IMG/VR virus record: IMGVR_UViG_3300036820_000060
Location: 1-29,490 of that record
DNA: 29,490 nt
Direction: 5' to 3' (one strand)
DNA from: a virus
This document shows positions 7,899 through 14,579 of this stretch, one piece after another. Position numbers and translations under genes: made by a program. The notes under the pieces were generated by a model. It did no database searches and was not told the DNA's origin. It saw only the letters and a program-made list of their open reading frames with translations. Each line of letters starts with the position of its first letter. Position 1 is the stretch's first letter.

Positions 7899-8476
7899 CA
7901 GTGGGGATTGACGTTCAGGTGGGTGTTCCGGCCAAAATAGCGAACCGTGGCGTCGTAGGGATGGTTGAGATAGAGCCACTCCACGAATTCTGGCCACAGG
8001 TCGCCGAATGTCTTGTTCATCTCCGGGGCATCCTCGTAGGTCTTGCCCCGGTACTCATCCGCGAGTTGGCGGGTCACGGCTCCGTTGAGGTACGGCAGCC
8101 CATCGTCTCCGATGGTGAAGGCAATTTTCACCTTCACCTCTTTCTCCTCCTGGCGCTCCTCCGTCACCTTCTCGCCATTCACCGTCTTGGTGGTCCTGAC
8201 CGGCACCATCCTGATCTCGGTGCGGTAGAGGCCAGCCTTCAGCACCCCATCCAGCTTTTTGAAGAAGGGGCGCACGTCCCGCAGCCTGGTCTTTTTCTTC
8301 ACCTCCACGGCCGGGGTGTCGGTATCGTCCTCCCCTGCGATGGCCACGTAGTCCGGGGGCCGCTTGGGCTTGGACATCGACTTCTTCAGGGCCTCCGGAA
8401 TATCCGGCTCAACGTCTTTGGTGGGGTCCTTGTCGGATTGCGAGATGTCAATGGCTGAGGTACGAGGTCCTGGCAT
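7898..8476 (-). CDS. Conserved-looking acidic protein between portal and scaffold
   Basis: The protein has 192 aa from ATG 8476, preceded by AAGCCGCCAACC, an A/C-rich leader typical here. An in-frame TTG at 8542 would overlap the upstream gene and is less likely. The N-terminal third is Pro/Lys/Asp-rich and probably disordered (residues 1-60). The C-terminal part is folded and begins around TRLRDVRPFFKKLDG. It includes many charged residues (KVTEERQEEKEVKVKI) and an aromatic WPEFVEWLYLNHPYDA. In this position many podoviruses carry small assembly proteins, but I do not recognise the family. Confidence 0.7.
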   Translation of the reverse strand: MPGPRTSAIDISQSDKDPTKDVEPDIPEALKKSMSKPKRPPDYVAIAGEDDTDTPAVEVKKKTRLRDVRPFFKKLDGVLKAGLYRTEIRMVPVRTTKTVNGEKVTEERQEEKEVKVKIAFTIGDDGLPYLNGAVTRQLADEYRGKTYEDAPEMNKTFGDLWPEFVEWLYLNHPYDATVRYFGRNTHLNVNPH

Positions 8477-8525
8477 GGTTGGCGGCTTTGAGGTTGGGCC
8501 CGGCTTCAGCCGAGATGTGGAACGA

Positions 8526-8852
8526 TCAGCCGCGCTCTGCAAGCCCCGATTTTGCCTTGGGCTTGCGTGCGGTCTTGGGAACGACCGCCAGCTCGGTGTC
8601 CCGCATGGCGACGGCGTGCCGGATTGGCTCTTTCATTCCATCCCTGAAAGCCTGGTCTCCCGCGGGCGCCCCGTAGATGTAACTGGCCTTGTTGAACCCA
8701 AAAGCCTTCATCATGTCGGCCAGGACGATCTTGCCGTCCCGGCTGTTCCACAGGCGCTTGTGGGCCTTGACGAGCTGGCGCTGTGCGGCCCGCCGGCGCT
8801 CCTGCTCCTCCGCAATGGCTGCGTCGGGGGCGGTCCTGTACTCTTCAGCCAT
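8526..8852 (-). CDS. Small head-region protein, Bbp19-like
   Basis: The protein has 108 aa. An N-terminal charged helix (EEQERRRAAQRQLVKAHKRL) is followed by WNSRDGKIVLADMMKAFGF, resembling the core of the Bordetella phage Bbp19 family (a GxxVLxDLxxxxGF pattern). The C-terminus then has GMKEPIRHAVAMRD and a basic tail. Bbp19-type genes sit between portal and scaffold in several podoviruses, as here. ATG 8852 overlaps the upstream TGA (TGATG). The family match is by pattern from memory and is moderately sure; its role in the virion is unknown to me. Confidence 0.65.
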   Translation of the reverse strand: MAEEYRTAPDAAIAEEQERRRAAQRQLVKAHKRLWNSRDGKIVLADMMKAFGFNKASYIYGAPAGDQAFRDGMKEPIRHAVAMRDTELAVVPKTARKPKAKSGLAERG

Positions 8853-9181
8853 CAGGCGTGAGCCGGCGCGGTCGAGTCCTTGTCGTCGGTCGTGATCCGC
8901 AGTTCCTGCGTGCCGCCGCCGACAAAGAAGCCGACGATGCTCCGCAGCCCGAGCGTGGGATACTGGGCGGCGGTGAGGAATAGCGTGGCGCCGGGCGCGA
9001 GGATGTAGCCGGTGGTGGCGCTGGGATCGGTGCCCCCGTTCCCGGTCGATGTCCCGCCGCCATCGACAGAGAGGGTCCAGGTGCCGGTGCCGTTGTTTTG
9101 CAGGGCAATGAATTTGCAGGAGGCGCCCGGAATGAGGACGGGGCCGGCCGAGGTGAAGCCTGTGATGATTTTGGCGAGCAT
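8852..9181 (-). CDS. Small beta-rich protein downstream of portal
   Basis: The protein has 109 aa from ATG 9181, preceded by ATAACCCACCATCCCGCC, another copy of the A/C-rich leader. It is rich in Gly, Thr and Ala, with alternating hydrophobic residues suggesting a beta-sandwich (KFIALQNNGTGTWTLSVDGG, then TLFLTAAQYPTLGLRSIVGF). It looks like a decoration or adhesion type domain, and its style resembles the 143-aa gene at 11945-12376. It lies 14 bases after the portal stop. The frame is open much further upstream, but that part is the shadow of the portal gene. Confidence 0.7.
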   Translation of the reverse strand: MLAKIITGFTSAGPVLIPGASCKFIALQNNGTGTWTLSVDGGGTSTGNGGTDPSATTGYILAPGATLFLTAAQYPTLGLRSIVGFFVGGGTQELRITTDDKDSTAPAHA

Positions 9182-9195
9182 GGCGGGATGGTGGG

Positions 9196-10977
9196 TTATG
9201 CTGCCTTCCCCGACAGTCGCGGAATGGCCGCGGGGGTCGAGGCAGCTTGAGAGAGGGCTTGGGTGGCCCCGCCCTGGGCGGTGGGGCCGAGATTCTTGAT
9301 GGCCTGGCTTCCGGCCATAGCCGCCTGAGCAGACTGGAGGCGCTGGGCAGCGGCCTGCTGCTGGGCGGACATTTGCTTCACCTCGTACTCCGAGCGCAGC
9401 CAGGCGGAGGGGACGCCGGCATTGACCAGGACCTGGCGGGCCGCCTCCGGGCACTTCAAGAGATATACCACGGATGGGTCGAGCTGCATCATCGAGGTGA
9501 TGATCTGCACCGCGGTCGCCAGGGCTTCGTTCTGCACGGCCTTGATGGCGAGCGCGATCTTGGAGACGTAACTGACCTGAAACTCCAGGCTCCGAGGGTC
9601 CAGCCCGGCCGGCATGGGCTTGAATCGCCCGTTTCGGAACATGATGGCGAATACCCGGAAAAGGGTGGGGTTGAGCTTCTCCTTGGTGATTCGGCCGAAG
9701 ATCGGGGAGAAGAGGATCATTCGCTCGTTGACCATCTGCTGGACCTCGAAGGCGGTCTTCTGCTGCTCCATCACCTCCTCGCGGGTCAGGAGCTTGAACA
9801 TATCGACAAAGAAATAGTCCTGGATGACCTTCCGCTTCTGCTGGGTCTTGGTCTCACCCAGGTCCACCCGGTTCTTCATCTCAATCTGCTCGGGCTTATA
9901 GGCTGCCCCCATCGCCGCCTCCCAGTAGGTCACCCCGTCCGGGCGGTTGTCGGGATCGTAGGCCGTGTCGTCGGGCATGATCCAGGAGGGCCTGGCCATC
10001 CGCTCGATCACTACCGCCATGTCCTCCTCCATGCGGTTGACCATCTTGATCTCGGGCATGGCCTGGGTGCCGGGACCCCGGCCATAGGACTCGTTGTTGG
10101 ACCGCATCAGGCGGCAACCGGCATAGGGGTTTTCGTAGTACCCGTCCTCGCGCACGATGTCGTTGTCCTCGATGCAGACGTAAAGGCACTCCCAGGGCCG
10201 GTTCTCTGGAATCGTCGGCCCGTGCTTTACGTCCGCCTTCCTGCGCGGGCGGATCAGCTCGATGAAGTTGAATTGGCGGGCGTGGTCGGACGGCTCGGCG
10301 GAACGGAAGCAGCGAACGAGCTGGGGTGTGAGGGCATCCTCCCCAAACTCCTCCTCGGCCTGGTCGCAGCTCCATTTCCACTTGCGGGCGATGGTGGAGA
10401 TTCGCCCCCGGTTGTCCTCCTTCCAGTAGAAGTTTCCCACCGGGATATTGGTGAAGCCGAGGATGTTGTCCCTGTCGCTCGCATACTCGTCTGTCCGCAT
10501 GAGAGACGATCCGAAGCACCCCCCATCCAGGCAGTCCTCGTGCCACACCTCGTAAAAATTGGAGTTGCCGATCTCCTGGGCCATCCGCTCCGAGCAGTCG
10601 TTGAGCCAGTCCCGGAACTCCTGCGGGGCGTTGTCGTCCTGTGGCTCCAGCCGAAACCAGCGTTCGCTCGGCGGAGTGAGGAACGAGACAAGGCCGGCCG
10701 CGTAAGTGATGAGCGACTGCTCGGCTGTGGTGTCCCACAGGAGGATCGTCTGGGGCTGCCCGGGCGAGAGGAGGGTCAGGATGTTGCCCTTGCGCGGCTG
10801 GATGTAGTTGGCGCACTCCTGCCAACGGGTCCGAAAATTGAGCGCATCGGACTCCATTGAGTTGAACAGGGAGATAACCCGCTGCGCCCGGCTCTTGCCG
10901 GCGCCGAAATTGTCCCTGTCGGAACCATAGTCCTGGCCCTTTGATGGCTGTTTCTTTGGGGCGGTGACAGTCGGCAT
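9196..10977 (-). CDS. Portal protein (head-tail connector)
   Basis: The protein has 593 aa and belongs to the podovirus head-to-tail connector family (T7 gp8 type). Visible signatures are FRTRWQECANYIQPRKG near residue 48, ITYAAGLVSFLTPPSERWF (about 91-109, the conserved LASxLxxxLTPPSxxWF region), NSNFYEVWHEDCLDGGCFG, DNILGFTNIPVGNFYW, and SYGRGPGTQAMPEIKMVNRM in the middle, which is the hallmark G-R-GP...LPDIKxLN-like segment. The C-terminal 60 residues are a Gln/Ala-rich coiled-coil tail. Twelve copies would form the vertex ring through which DNA is packaged. ATG 10977 follows a G-rich stretch that could serve as a ribosome site. Confidence 0.93.
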   Translation of the reverse strand: MPTVTAPKKQPSKGQDYGSDRDNFGAGKSRAQRVISLFNSMESDALNFRTRWQECANYIQPRKGNILTLLSPGQPQTILLWDTTAEQSLITYAAGLVSFLTPPSERWFRLEPQDDNAPQEFRDWLNDCSERMAQEIGNSNFYEVWHEDCLDGGCFGSSLMRTDEYASDRDNILGFTNIPVGNFYWKEDNRGRISTIARKWKWSCDQAEEEFGEDALTPQLVRCFRSAEPSDHARQFNFIELIRPRRKADVKHGPTIPENRPWECLYVCIEDNDIVREDGYYENPYAGCRLMRSNNESYGRGPGTQAMPEIKMVNRMEEDMAVVIERMARPSWIMPDDTAYDPDNRPDGVTYWEAAMGAAYKPEQIEMKNRVDLGETKTQQKRKVIQDYFFVDMFKLLTREEVMEQQKTAFEVQQMVNERMILFSPIFGRITKEKLNPTLFRVFAIMFRNGRFKPMPAGLDPRSLEFQVSYVSKIALAIKAVQNEALATAVQIITSMMQLDPSVVYLLKCPEAARQVLVNAGVPSAWLRSEYEVKQMSAQQQAAAQRLQSAQAAMAGSQAIKNLGPTAQGGATQALSQAASTPAAIPRLSGKAA

Positions 10978-10981
10978 GGGA

Positions 10982-11266
10982 TCAGCCCCCGCCCAGGAGG
11001 GTGTTGCGCTGCTGGGTCAGATTCTGGCGCAGGAGATTCATCCCGCTGACCGATCCCGAGGCGGAGGCGGCTTGGCCCCCCAGGATGGTCGAGGTCAGGC
11101 CGGTCTGTTCCATCGCCTTCTGTTTCGCGTCGGCAGCCGCCTGGACCGCTGCGGCGTTGGAGGCGGTGGGGGGGGCCGGCGGCGCGTAGGTCGTAGCGTT
11201 TCCCGGCGTCCCTCCTTTGCGGCGGAAGGCATGGACCGGCCATTGGGAATCGAAGCGGCGGATCAT
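10982..11266 (-). CDS. Small Ala/Gln-rich protein upstream of portal
   Basis: The protein has 94 aa from ATG 11266, overlapping the upstream TGA (TGATG). It has a basic start (MIRRFDSQWPVHAFRRKGG) and a Pro/Ala linker, PPAPPTA, encoded over a run of eight C/G (11168-11175) that stays in frame. The C-terminus is an Ala/Gln-rich helix ending QRNTLLGGG. C-terminal GMNLLRQN...NTLLGGG resembles small podovirus head proteins of unknown role. The gene stops four bases before the portal start, so the two are likely cotranslated. Confidence 0.65.
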   Translation of the reverse strand: MIRRFDSQWPVHAFRRKGGTPGNATTYAPPAPPTASNAAAVQAAADAKQKAMEQTGLTSTILGGQAASASGSVSGMNLLRQNLTQQRNTLLGGG

Positions 11267-11601
11267 CAGAAAAGGGAGGTGGGTGATCCCGTGGCTGCGC
11301 CAAGAAGGGTTTTCTTCATGGTCAGGGGATTTTGGGCGCCGGCCCACTGTGTTGGATCATAGCCGTAGCTATACCCCGGGTCGATTGTCGCCTTGGTGTA
11401 GCCGATGACCACGCTTGGCGCCATCTCACTGCCGACCCCCGCAGCGGCGGAACTCGCATCGAGGAAGCCAGAGACGCCGCCTTCCTTGAATCCGTTACTG
11501 ACATTTTTGACGGCATTGACGGGGTTGAGGTTGTTGACGAGGCCACCGATTCCTTTGCGTCGGAAAAACGACCTGTGGGGTGCGCGCTCCGGGGCAATCA
11601 T
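11266..11601 (-). CDS. Unknown small protein
   Basis: The protein has 111 aa, and its ATG 11601 overlaps the upstream TGA as ATGA. The N-terminus is basic (SFFRRKGIGG), followed by NNLNPVNAVKNVSNGF and an Ala/Gly/Ser-rich segment. The middle has YTKATIDPGYSYGYDPTQW and the C-terminus is LGAATGSPTSLF. The composition suggests a virion component, not an enzyme. No family is recognised; it belongs to the block between terminase and portal. Confidence 0.6.
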   Translation of the reverse strand: MIAPERAPHRSFFRRKGIGGLVNNLNPVNAVKNVSNGFKEGGVSGFLDASSAAAGVGSEMAPSVVIGYTKATIDPGYSYGYDPTQWAGAQNPLTMKKTLLGAATGSPTSLF

Positions 11602-11948
11602 GGTCTGGCCAAGCGACGGATGGCGGCAAATCTGGTGAATCTCAATTCATTTTTTCGTTCCCATGAGCACCAGGGGAGCGGCCAGGGGACGATTTCCCAG
11701 ATTTTGGCGAGGTCGCCGGCCATCAGGTAAACGTGCCAGCAATCGCACTCCTCGCCGTTAAATTGAACCGCTGGGTTGACGATGGCGGCCGGCGGCGCGC
11801 CCTTGATGACGGGGCGCCCCATGATGAAGAACCGCGGGGCGGAGAAGACGAAGCCGAATCGGAAATGGAAATCGAGGTCCTGCTGGAATGTCCTGGCGCA
11901 GGGCTCCCGGTCGTAGATGGCGCGGGCCTCGGTGTAAGGATGGCTCAT
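11598..11948 (-). CDS. Unknown protein with a cysteine/tryptophan-rich C-terminal half
   Basis: The protein has 116 aa from ATG 11948 (ATGA with the upstream stop); an in-frame ATG five codons earlier is less likely. It begins MSHPYTEARAIYDREPCART and continues FQQDLDFHFRFGFVFSAPRF. It later has GEECDCWHVYLMAGDLAKIW and PWPLPWCSWERKNEL. Such compact His/Cys/Trp-rich phage proteins are widespread, but I cannot give a function. The clustered C-x-C-W-H could bind a metal; that is speculation. Confidence 0.65.
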   Translation of the reverse strand: MSHPYTEARAIYDREPCARTFQQDLDFHFRFGFVFSAPRFFIMGRPVIKGAPPAAIVNPAVQFNGEECDCWHVYLMAGDLAKIWEIVPWPLPWCSWERKNELRFTRFAAIRRLARP

Positions 11949-12376
11949 AGGACGGAAATCCATTGCTTGCCCGTCGCCCCCATAGCGGCAACGACCAGTG
12001 GGCCAGGGGTAAGGGCCGAGACCTGGAGCTGGTAGGACCGCCGGCCAGCCCCCGTCTGGATGAAGTCGATCACGTAGCCGGTGGCCAGCGAGCCGGCCGG
12101 GAAGCCGTCCAGGTTGGTCGATCCTCCTCCCGTCAGCCCGGTGATCGTCTGGCTGAACTGGTAGTTTGGGATCAGGGCCGCCACCGCCGCGGCGGACCCA
12201 AGCGGATCATAGACGCCACCTGGAGGCGTGAGGTCCCCGGCGGGCAGGGCGCTTGTGGGGACGGTCTGGACATCAGCCACCACCCTGGCAAGGGGAGCGC
12301 CGCGGACCAGCTTGTTCGCGGAAGTGGGGGTCGGCGCGGGGCGATTCGCGCGCTTGGTGATGGGGTTGTTGGGCAA
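11945..12376 (-). CDS. Beta-rich putative head protein starting at TTG
   Basis: The protein has 143 aa from TTG 12376. The choice rests on GGGGAGG placed eight bases before this TTG, the best ribosome site nearby; the frame is open further upstream to 12487 only as a shadow of the preceding gene. The N-terminal 30 residues are Lys/Arg/Pro-rich (PNNPITKRANRPAPTPTSAN). The remainder is a beta-type domain including ITGLTGGGSTNLDGFPAG and a C-terminus VVAAMGATGKQWISVL. The look is that of a head decoration or fibre protein, but I do not recognise the family. Confidence 0.6.
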   Translation of the reverse strand: MPNNPITKRANRPAPTPTSANKLVRGAPLARVVADVQTVPTSALPAGDLTPPGGVYDPLGSAAAVAALIPNYQFSQTITGLTGGGSTNLDGFPAGSLATGYVIDFIQTGAGRRSYQLQVSALTPGPLVVAAMGATGKQWISVL

Positions 12377-12377
12377 A

Positions 12378-12392
12378 GGGGAGAGCCTCCCC
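12378..12392 (-). promoter_or_regulatory. Hairpin masking the Shine-Dalgarno site of the TTG-start gene
   Basis: On the minus strand GGGGAG-GCT-CTCCCC forms a perfect 6-bp stem with a 3-base loop. It ends one base before TTG 12376 and contains the only good Shine-Dalgarno sequence of the gene. The upstream stop codon (12397-12399) lies five bases 5' of the stem, so a ribosome finishing that gene would melt it: a simple translational coupling device. Confidence 0.5.
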
Positions 12393-12396
12393 AGCC

Positions 12397-12687
12397 TCAG
12401 ACGGGACCTTCGTTCCTCAGTCCTGCGCGCGGAACCTCGTTGCGTCCGCCGGCGGGCGTCCCGCGCGGGCCGGCCGCGTCGTGCCACTCTCCCTTGTACT
12501 CGTTAGTTGCCTCGTCGTCCATGAATGCGCCTGTGCGTTCGCGGGACGGGATGGGAGAAGGGCGTCCCTCGGAACTGCCGGCGTTGTCGAATGCCTTTCG
12601 CATCCCGATCTCCACGCCGTCCATCGCGCTGGCCATGCCGCAATCCCGTTTTGCCGAGGAGGGCCGACCGTGCGCGCCGAGGTTCAT
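12397..12687 (-). CDS. Unknown polar small protein
   Basis: The protein has 96 aa, with ATG 12687 overlapping the upstream TGA (ATGA). It is Gly/Arg/Glu/Pro-rich and probably largely disordered. Segments include AMDGVEIGMRKAFDNAG, SPIPSRERTGAFMDDEA and TNEYKGEWHDAAGPRG. The start overlap and the fact that it fills the interval between two other genes are the main support. No function can be assigned. Confidence 0.55.
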   Translation of the reverse strand: MNLGAHGRPSSAKRDCGMASAMDGVEIGMRKAFDNAGSSEGRPSPIPSRERTGAFMDDEATNEYKGEWHDAAGPRGTPAGGRNEVPRAGLRNEGPV

Positions 12688-13358
12688 GTTCCCGTTTTGG
12701 GCGGCGGGGGCGTGGGTGTCAAGGCGGGAAAGTCAATCACCTCGCCCAGGGGCTGCTCTGCCGCCGCCTTTTGTGCTTTAACGGGCTGGAAGCCCGGCGC
12801 GGGGGTCTCGGCCGCCACCTCCTCGCCGGCGGCCTTCTTGGCGGTTTCTATGGCCGATGTCAGGGCGTCTTCCAGAACATTGGCCTGGTGGGTGATGTCC
12901 TTGGTCTCGATGGCCACCGGAGCCTGGGATAGCCCGCGGGCTTTGATGAGGTCCAGGTTGGTGCGGGCGAAGGCCACGCCGCCGTTGGCCCGCAGGTCAT
13001 TGAGCAGGTCCTCGGTGATCCGCAGCCTCAACTTGGCCTCGCGGTCCTCGAAGTCAGCGTGGCCACCCCCGTGGCGCATCATCATGGAGGGCTTGATGAA
13101 CTGGTCCACGTCGTACATCTCCCCGTCGAAGAGGACAGCCCGCATCTTGTGGTAGTGGTTGCCGAATTGGTCGACCAGGAGGAACTCGTACCCGGCGATC
13201 TTCAGGGCATCCAGGGAGAACGGCACCGCCGTGATGGTGCGGAACTGCTGCTGGGTGTTGGGCCCGACGTGTCCCTGGATCGTCTTACTGACGTCGGTGT
13301 TGAGGATCGCGTCCCTATCCCGTGACAGGACCTGGCGCCTCTGCGGGCGGTGTGGCAT
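12684..13358 (-). CDS. Unknown 224-aa protein of the terminase-portal block
   Basis: The start is ATG 13358, inside the end of the upstream gene by 44 bases. The folded part spans about residues 15-145 and includes FRTITAVPFSLDALKIAGYE, YEFLLVDQFGNHYHKMRAVL and FIKPSMMMRHGGGHADFEDR. A helix, RITEDLLNDLRANGGVAF, follows. The C-terminal 60 residues are Ala/Pro/Lys-rich and end in PTPPPPKTGT, likely disordered. Abundant His and Met around 68-100 are notable. I do not recognise a family; a virion or assembly role is inferred only from position. Confidence 0.7.
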   Translation of the reverse strand: MPHRPQRRQVLSRDRDAILNTDVSKTIQGHVGPNTQQQFRTITAVPFSLDALKIAGYEFLLVDQFGNHYHKMRAVLFDGEMYDVDQFIKPSMMMRHGGGHADFEDREAKLRLRITEDLLNDLRANGGVAFARTNLDLIKARGLSQAPVAIETKDITHQANVLEDALTSAIETAKKAAGEEVAAETPAPGFQPVKAQKAAAEQPLGEVIDFPALTPTPPPPKTGT

Positions 13359-13632
13359 TTTGGGCTTTCTCCTTTTCGATCAGATTCTGGCCGTGGCGGG
13401 CCATGAGGATAATGACTTCATTGGCGAGCGCCTTGGCCTCTTCCACCGAGTCGATCCCAGCGAAAGAGCGCATCACCATGTCTGTGGAGGGGACGAACAT
13501 GACCAGAAGGTAACCCGCGCCGGTCATGCGGCACGTCCGGTCGATCTCCTCGCGGGCAGCCCGCAGGCGTTCGATGACTGCGGGAGCGGCCCCAGACTCC
13601 TCGGGCAGCCTGGGGATCAGGCCGTCAGCCAT
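13315..13632 (-). CDS. Unknown helical protein
   Basis: The protein has 105 aa from ATG 13632, overlapping the end of the upstream gene by 16 bases and the start of the next by 44. It is predicted mostly alpha-helical: AVIERLRAAREEIDRTCRM, then a hydrophobic patch GAGYLLVMFVPS, then SVEEAKALANEVIILMARHG and a Pro-rich C-terminus. These long overlaps on both sides, all in different frames, are the densest in the window. No function is assigned. Confidence 0.65.
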   Translation of the reverse strand: MADGLIPRLPEESGAAPAVIERLRAAREEIDRTCRMTGAGYLLVMFVPSTDMVMRSFAGIDSVEEAKALANEVIILMARHGQNLIEKEKAQNATPPAEAPGPVTG

Positions 13633-14147
13633 TTCTGGAAGTCAGGAAGCACGAAACCGAGGAGCAGAGCGTTCGCCGTGGCGCGCACACCCTGCTCGCC
13701 ATTGTCGTTGGTGGCGGTCTTGGTGGCGTAGAGTCCCTTCTGGGCATGGACAAGGGACAGCTTAATCTCGGTGATGCCAAATCCGTTGACCCCGGCGGTC
13801 GCGGGAGAGCCATTGTCCGGGGTGGGTTTGACCTGCTCGATGTCCAGGGTGAGGCCCAGCGGGAGGAAAACCGCGTGAGCGGCGGCGGCGGCGAGGGAGA
13901 CCTCGATGGTGGCGCTTTCAGGCTGCTTGCCAGTGATGATCCGGCGGTGGGTGCAGACGACGTGCTTGGTCGTAACAACCATCGCCTTGCGCTTGAACCG
14001 CTGTCCCTGGGCAACGGGTTTTCTGGGAAAGCGCGATCCGCCGAGTTTCTCCTCCTGGGGCGGGGGCACCACCTTGGTTGGCGGCGCAGAGACTAGCCCC
14101 GTGGCCTGAGCGTGGGTTGGCTGTTGGGGTACAGGCGGGATGCTCAC
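13617..14147 (-). CDS. Unknown 176-aa protein of the terminase-portal block
   Basis: The start chosen is GTG 14147, which overlaps the upstream TGA as GTGA; an ATG at 14174 would give nine more residues and a 31-base overlap. The N-terminal 45 residues are Pro/Gln/Thr-rich and disordered, followed by a basic patch FPRKPVAQGQRFKRKAM. A beta-rich domain follows (VVTTKHVVCTHRRIITG, then FLPLGLTLDIEQVKPT). The C-terminus ATANALLLGFVLPDFQKW is helical. The function is unknown; the basic linker could touch DNA or RNA. Confidence 0.65.
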   Translation of the reverse strand: MSIPPVPQQPTHAQATGLVSAPPTKVVPPPQEEKLGGSRFPRKPVAQGQRFKRKAMVVTTKHVVCTHRRIITGKQPESATIEVSLAAAAAHAVFLPLGLTLDIEQVKPTPDNGSPATAGVNGFGITEIKLSLVHAQKGLYATKTATNDNGEQGVRATANALLLGFVLPDFQKWLTA

Positions 14148-14431
14148 TTGGGCGGTGGGTTGGCAGAGAGCCACGCCTGCGAGGCGTAATGCCCGTTCTG
14201 GGCGAGGCTCTGGATGAAGATGCGGGCCTTGGTGTCCTGGGCCGCGGCGGGCTGGGTGGCACTATTGCCGGCCTGGAGCTTCTCGATGAAGCTCACTACG
14301 ACGTCGGCCTCCAGTTGTTCGGGCTTCACTCCCACCAGGACAGCGAGACGCTGGACAGAGGCGGGGATGAGGGAGCTGGGGTCGGGATCGGACGGCTCTG
14401 CGCCGCCGGCCTGTTCGTCGGGGGAGATCAT
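14144..14431 (-). CDS. Unknown acidic/Ala-rich small protein
   Basis: The protein has 95 aa, with ATG 14431 overlapping the upstream TGA (ATGA). An acidic Pro/Ser-rich start (MISPDEQAGGAEPSDPDPSS) is followed by two helices, SVQRLAVLVGVKPEQLEADV and ARIFIQSLAQNGHYASQAWL. The gene lies two genes after the large terminase. No family is recognised. Confidence 0.6.
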   Translation of the reverse strand: MISPDEQAGGAEPSDPDPSSLIPASVQRLAVLVGVKPEQLEADVVVSFIEKLQAGNSATQPAAAQDTKARIFIQSLAQNGHYASQAWLSANPPPK

Positions 14432-14571
14432 GTTTTACGGTATCCGAACAGCTCGCGGAGCTGGGCGCGGATTGGATGGTTTTCAGGCACCTCCAGGATG
14501 TCCAGAACCTCCACAACGATCCGGTATCCAATGCGCCAGGGGATGCGGTCGGTGGGGGGGTTGGCTGGCAC
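14428..14571 (-). CDS. Short gene directly after the large terminase
   Basis: This 47-aa frame starts at GTG 14571, eight bases after the terminase TAG, and ends with a TGA overlapping the next ATG (ATGA). It reads MPANPPTDRIPWRIGYRIVV, then EVLDILEVPENHPIRAQLRE, then LFGYRKT. The sensible hydrophobic/charged pattern, neighbour-like codon use and the exact fit into the gap support it. No function is known. It contains a run of seven C (14554-14560) without loss of frame. Confidence 0.6.
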   Translation of the reverse strand: MPANPPTDRIPWRIGYRIVVEVLDILEVPENHPIRAQLRELFGYRKT

Positions 14572-14579
14572 GATGGCGA

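Noticed and set aside
9247-10860. A 537-codon rightward open frame opposite the portal gene
   Set aside because: It is the antisense shadow of the portal gene in GC-rich sequence; it is full of His/Gly/Leu repeats and has no motifs, while the minus-strand frame is a clear portal.
11168-11175. Another long G run as a second phase-variable switch
   Set aside because: The gene across it (10982-11266) stays in frame and ends normally; the same holds for the seven-base run at 14554-14560.
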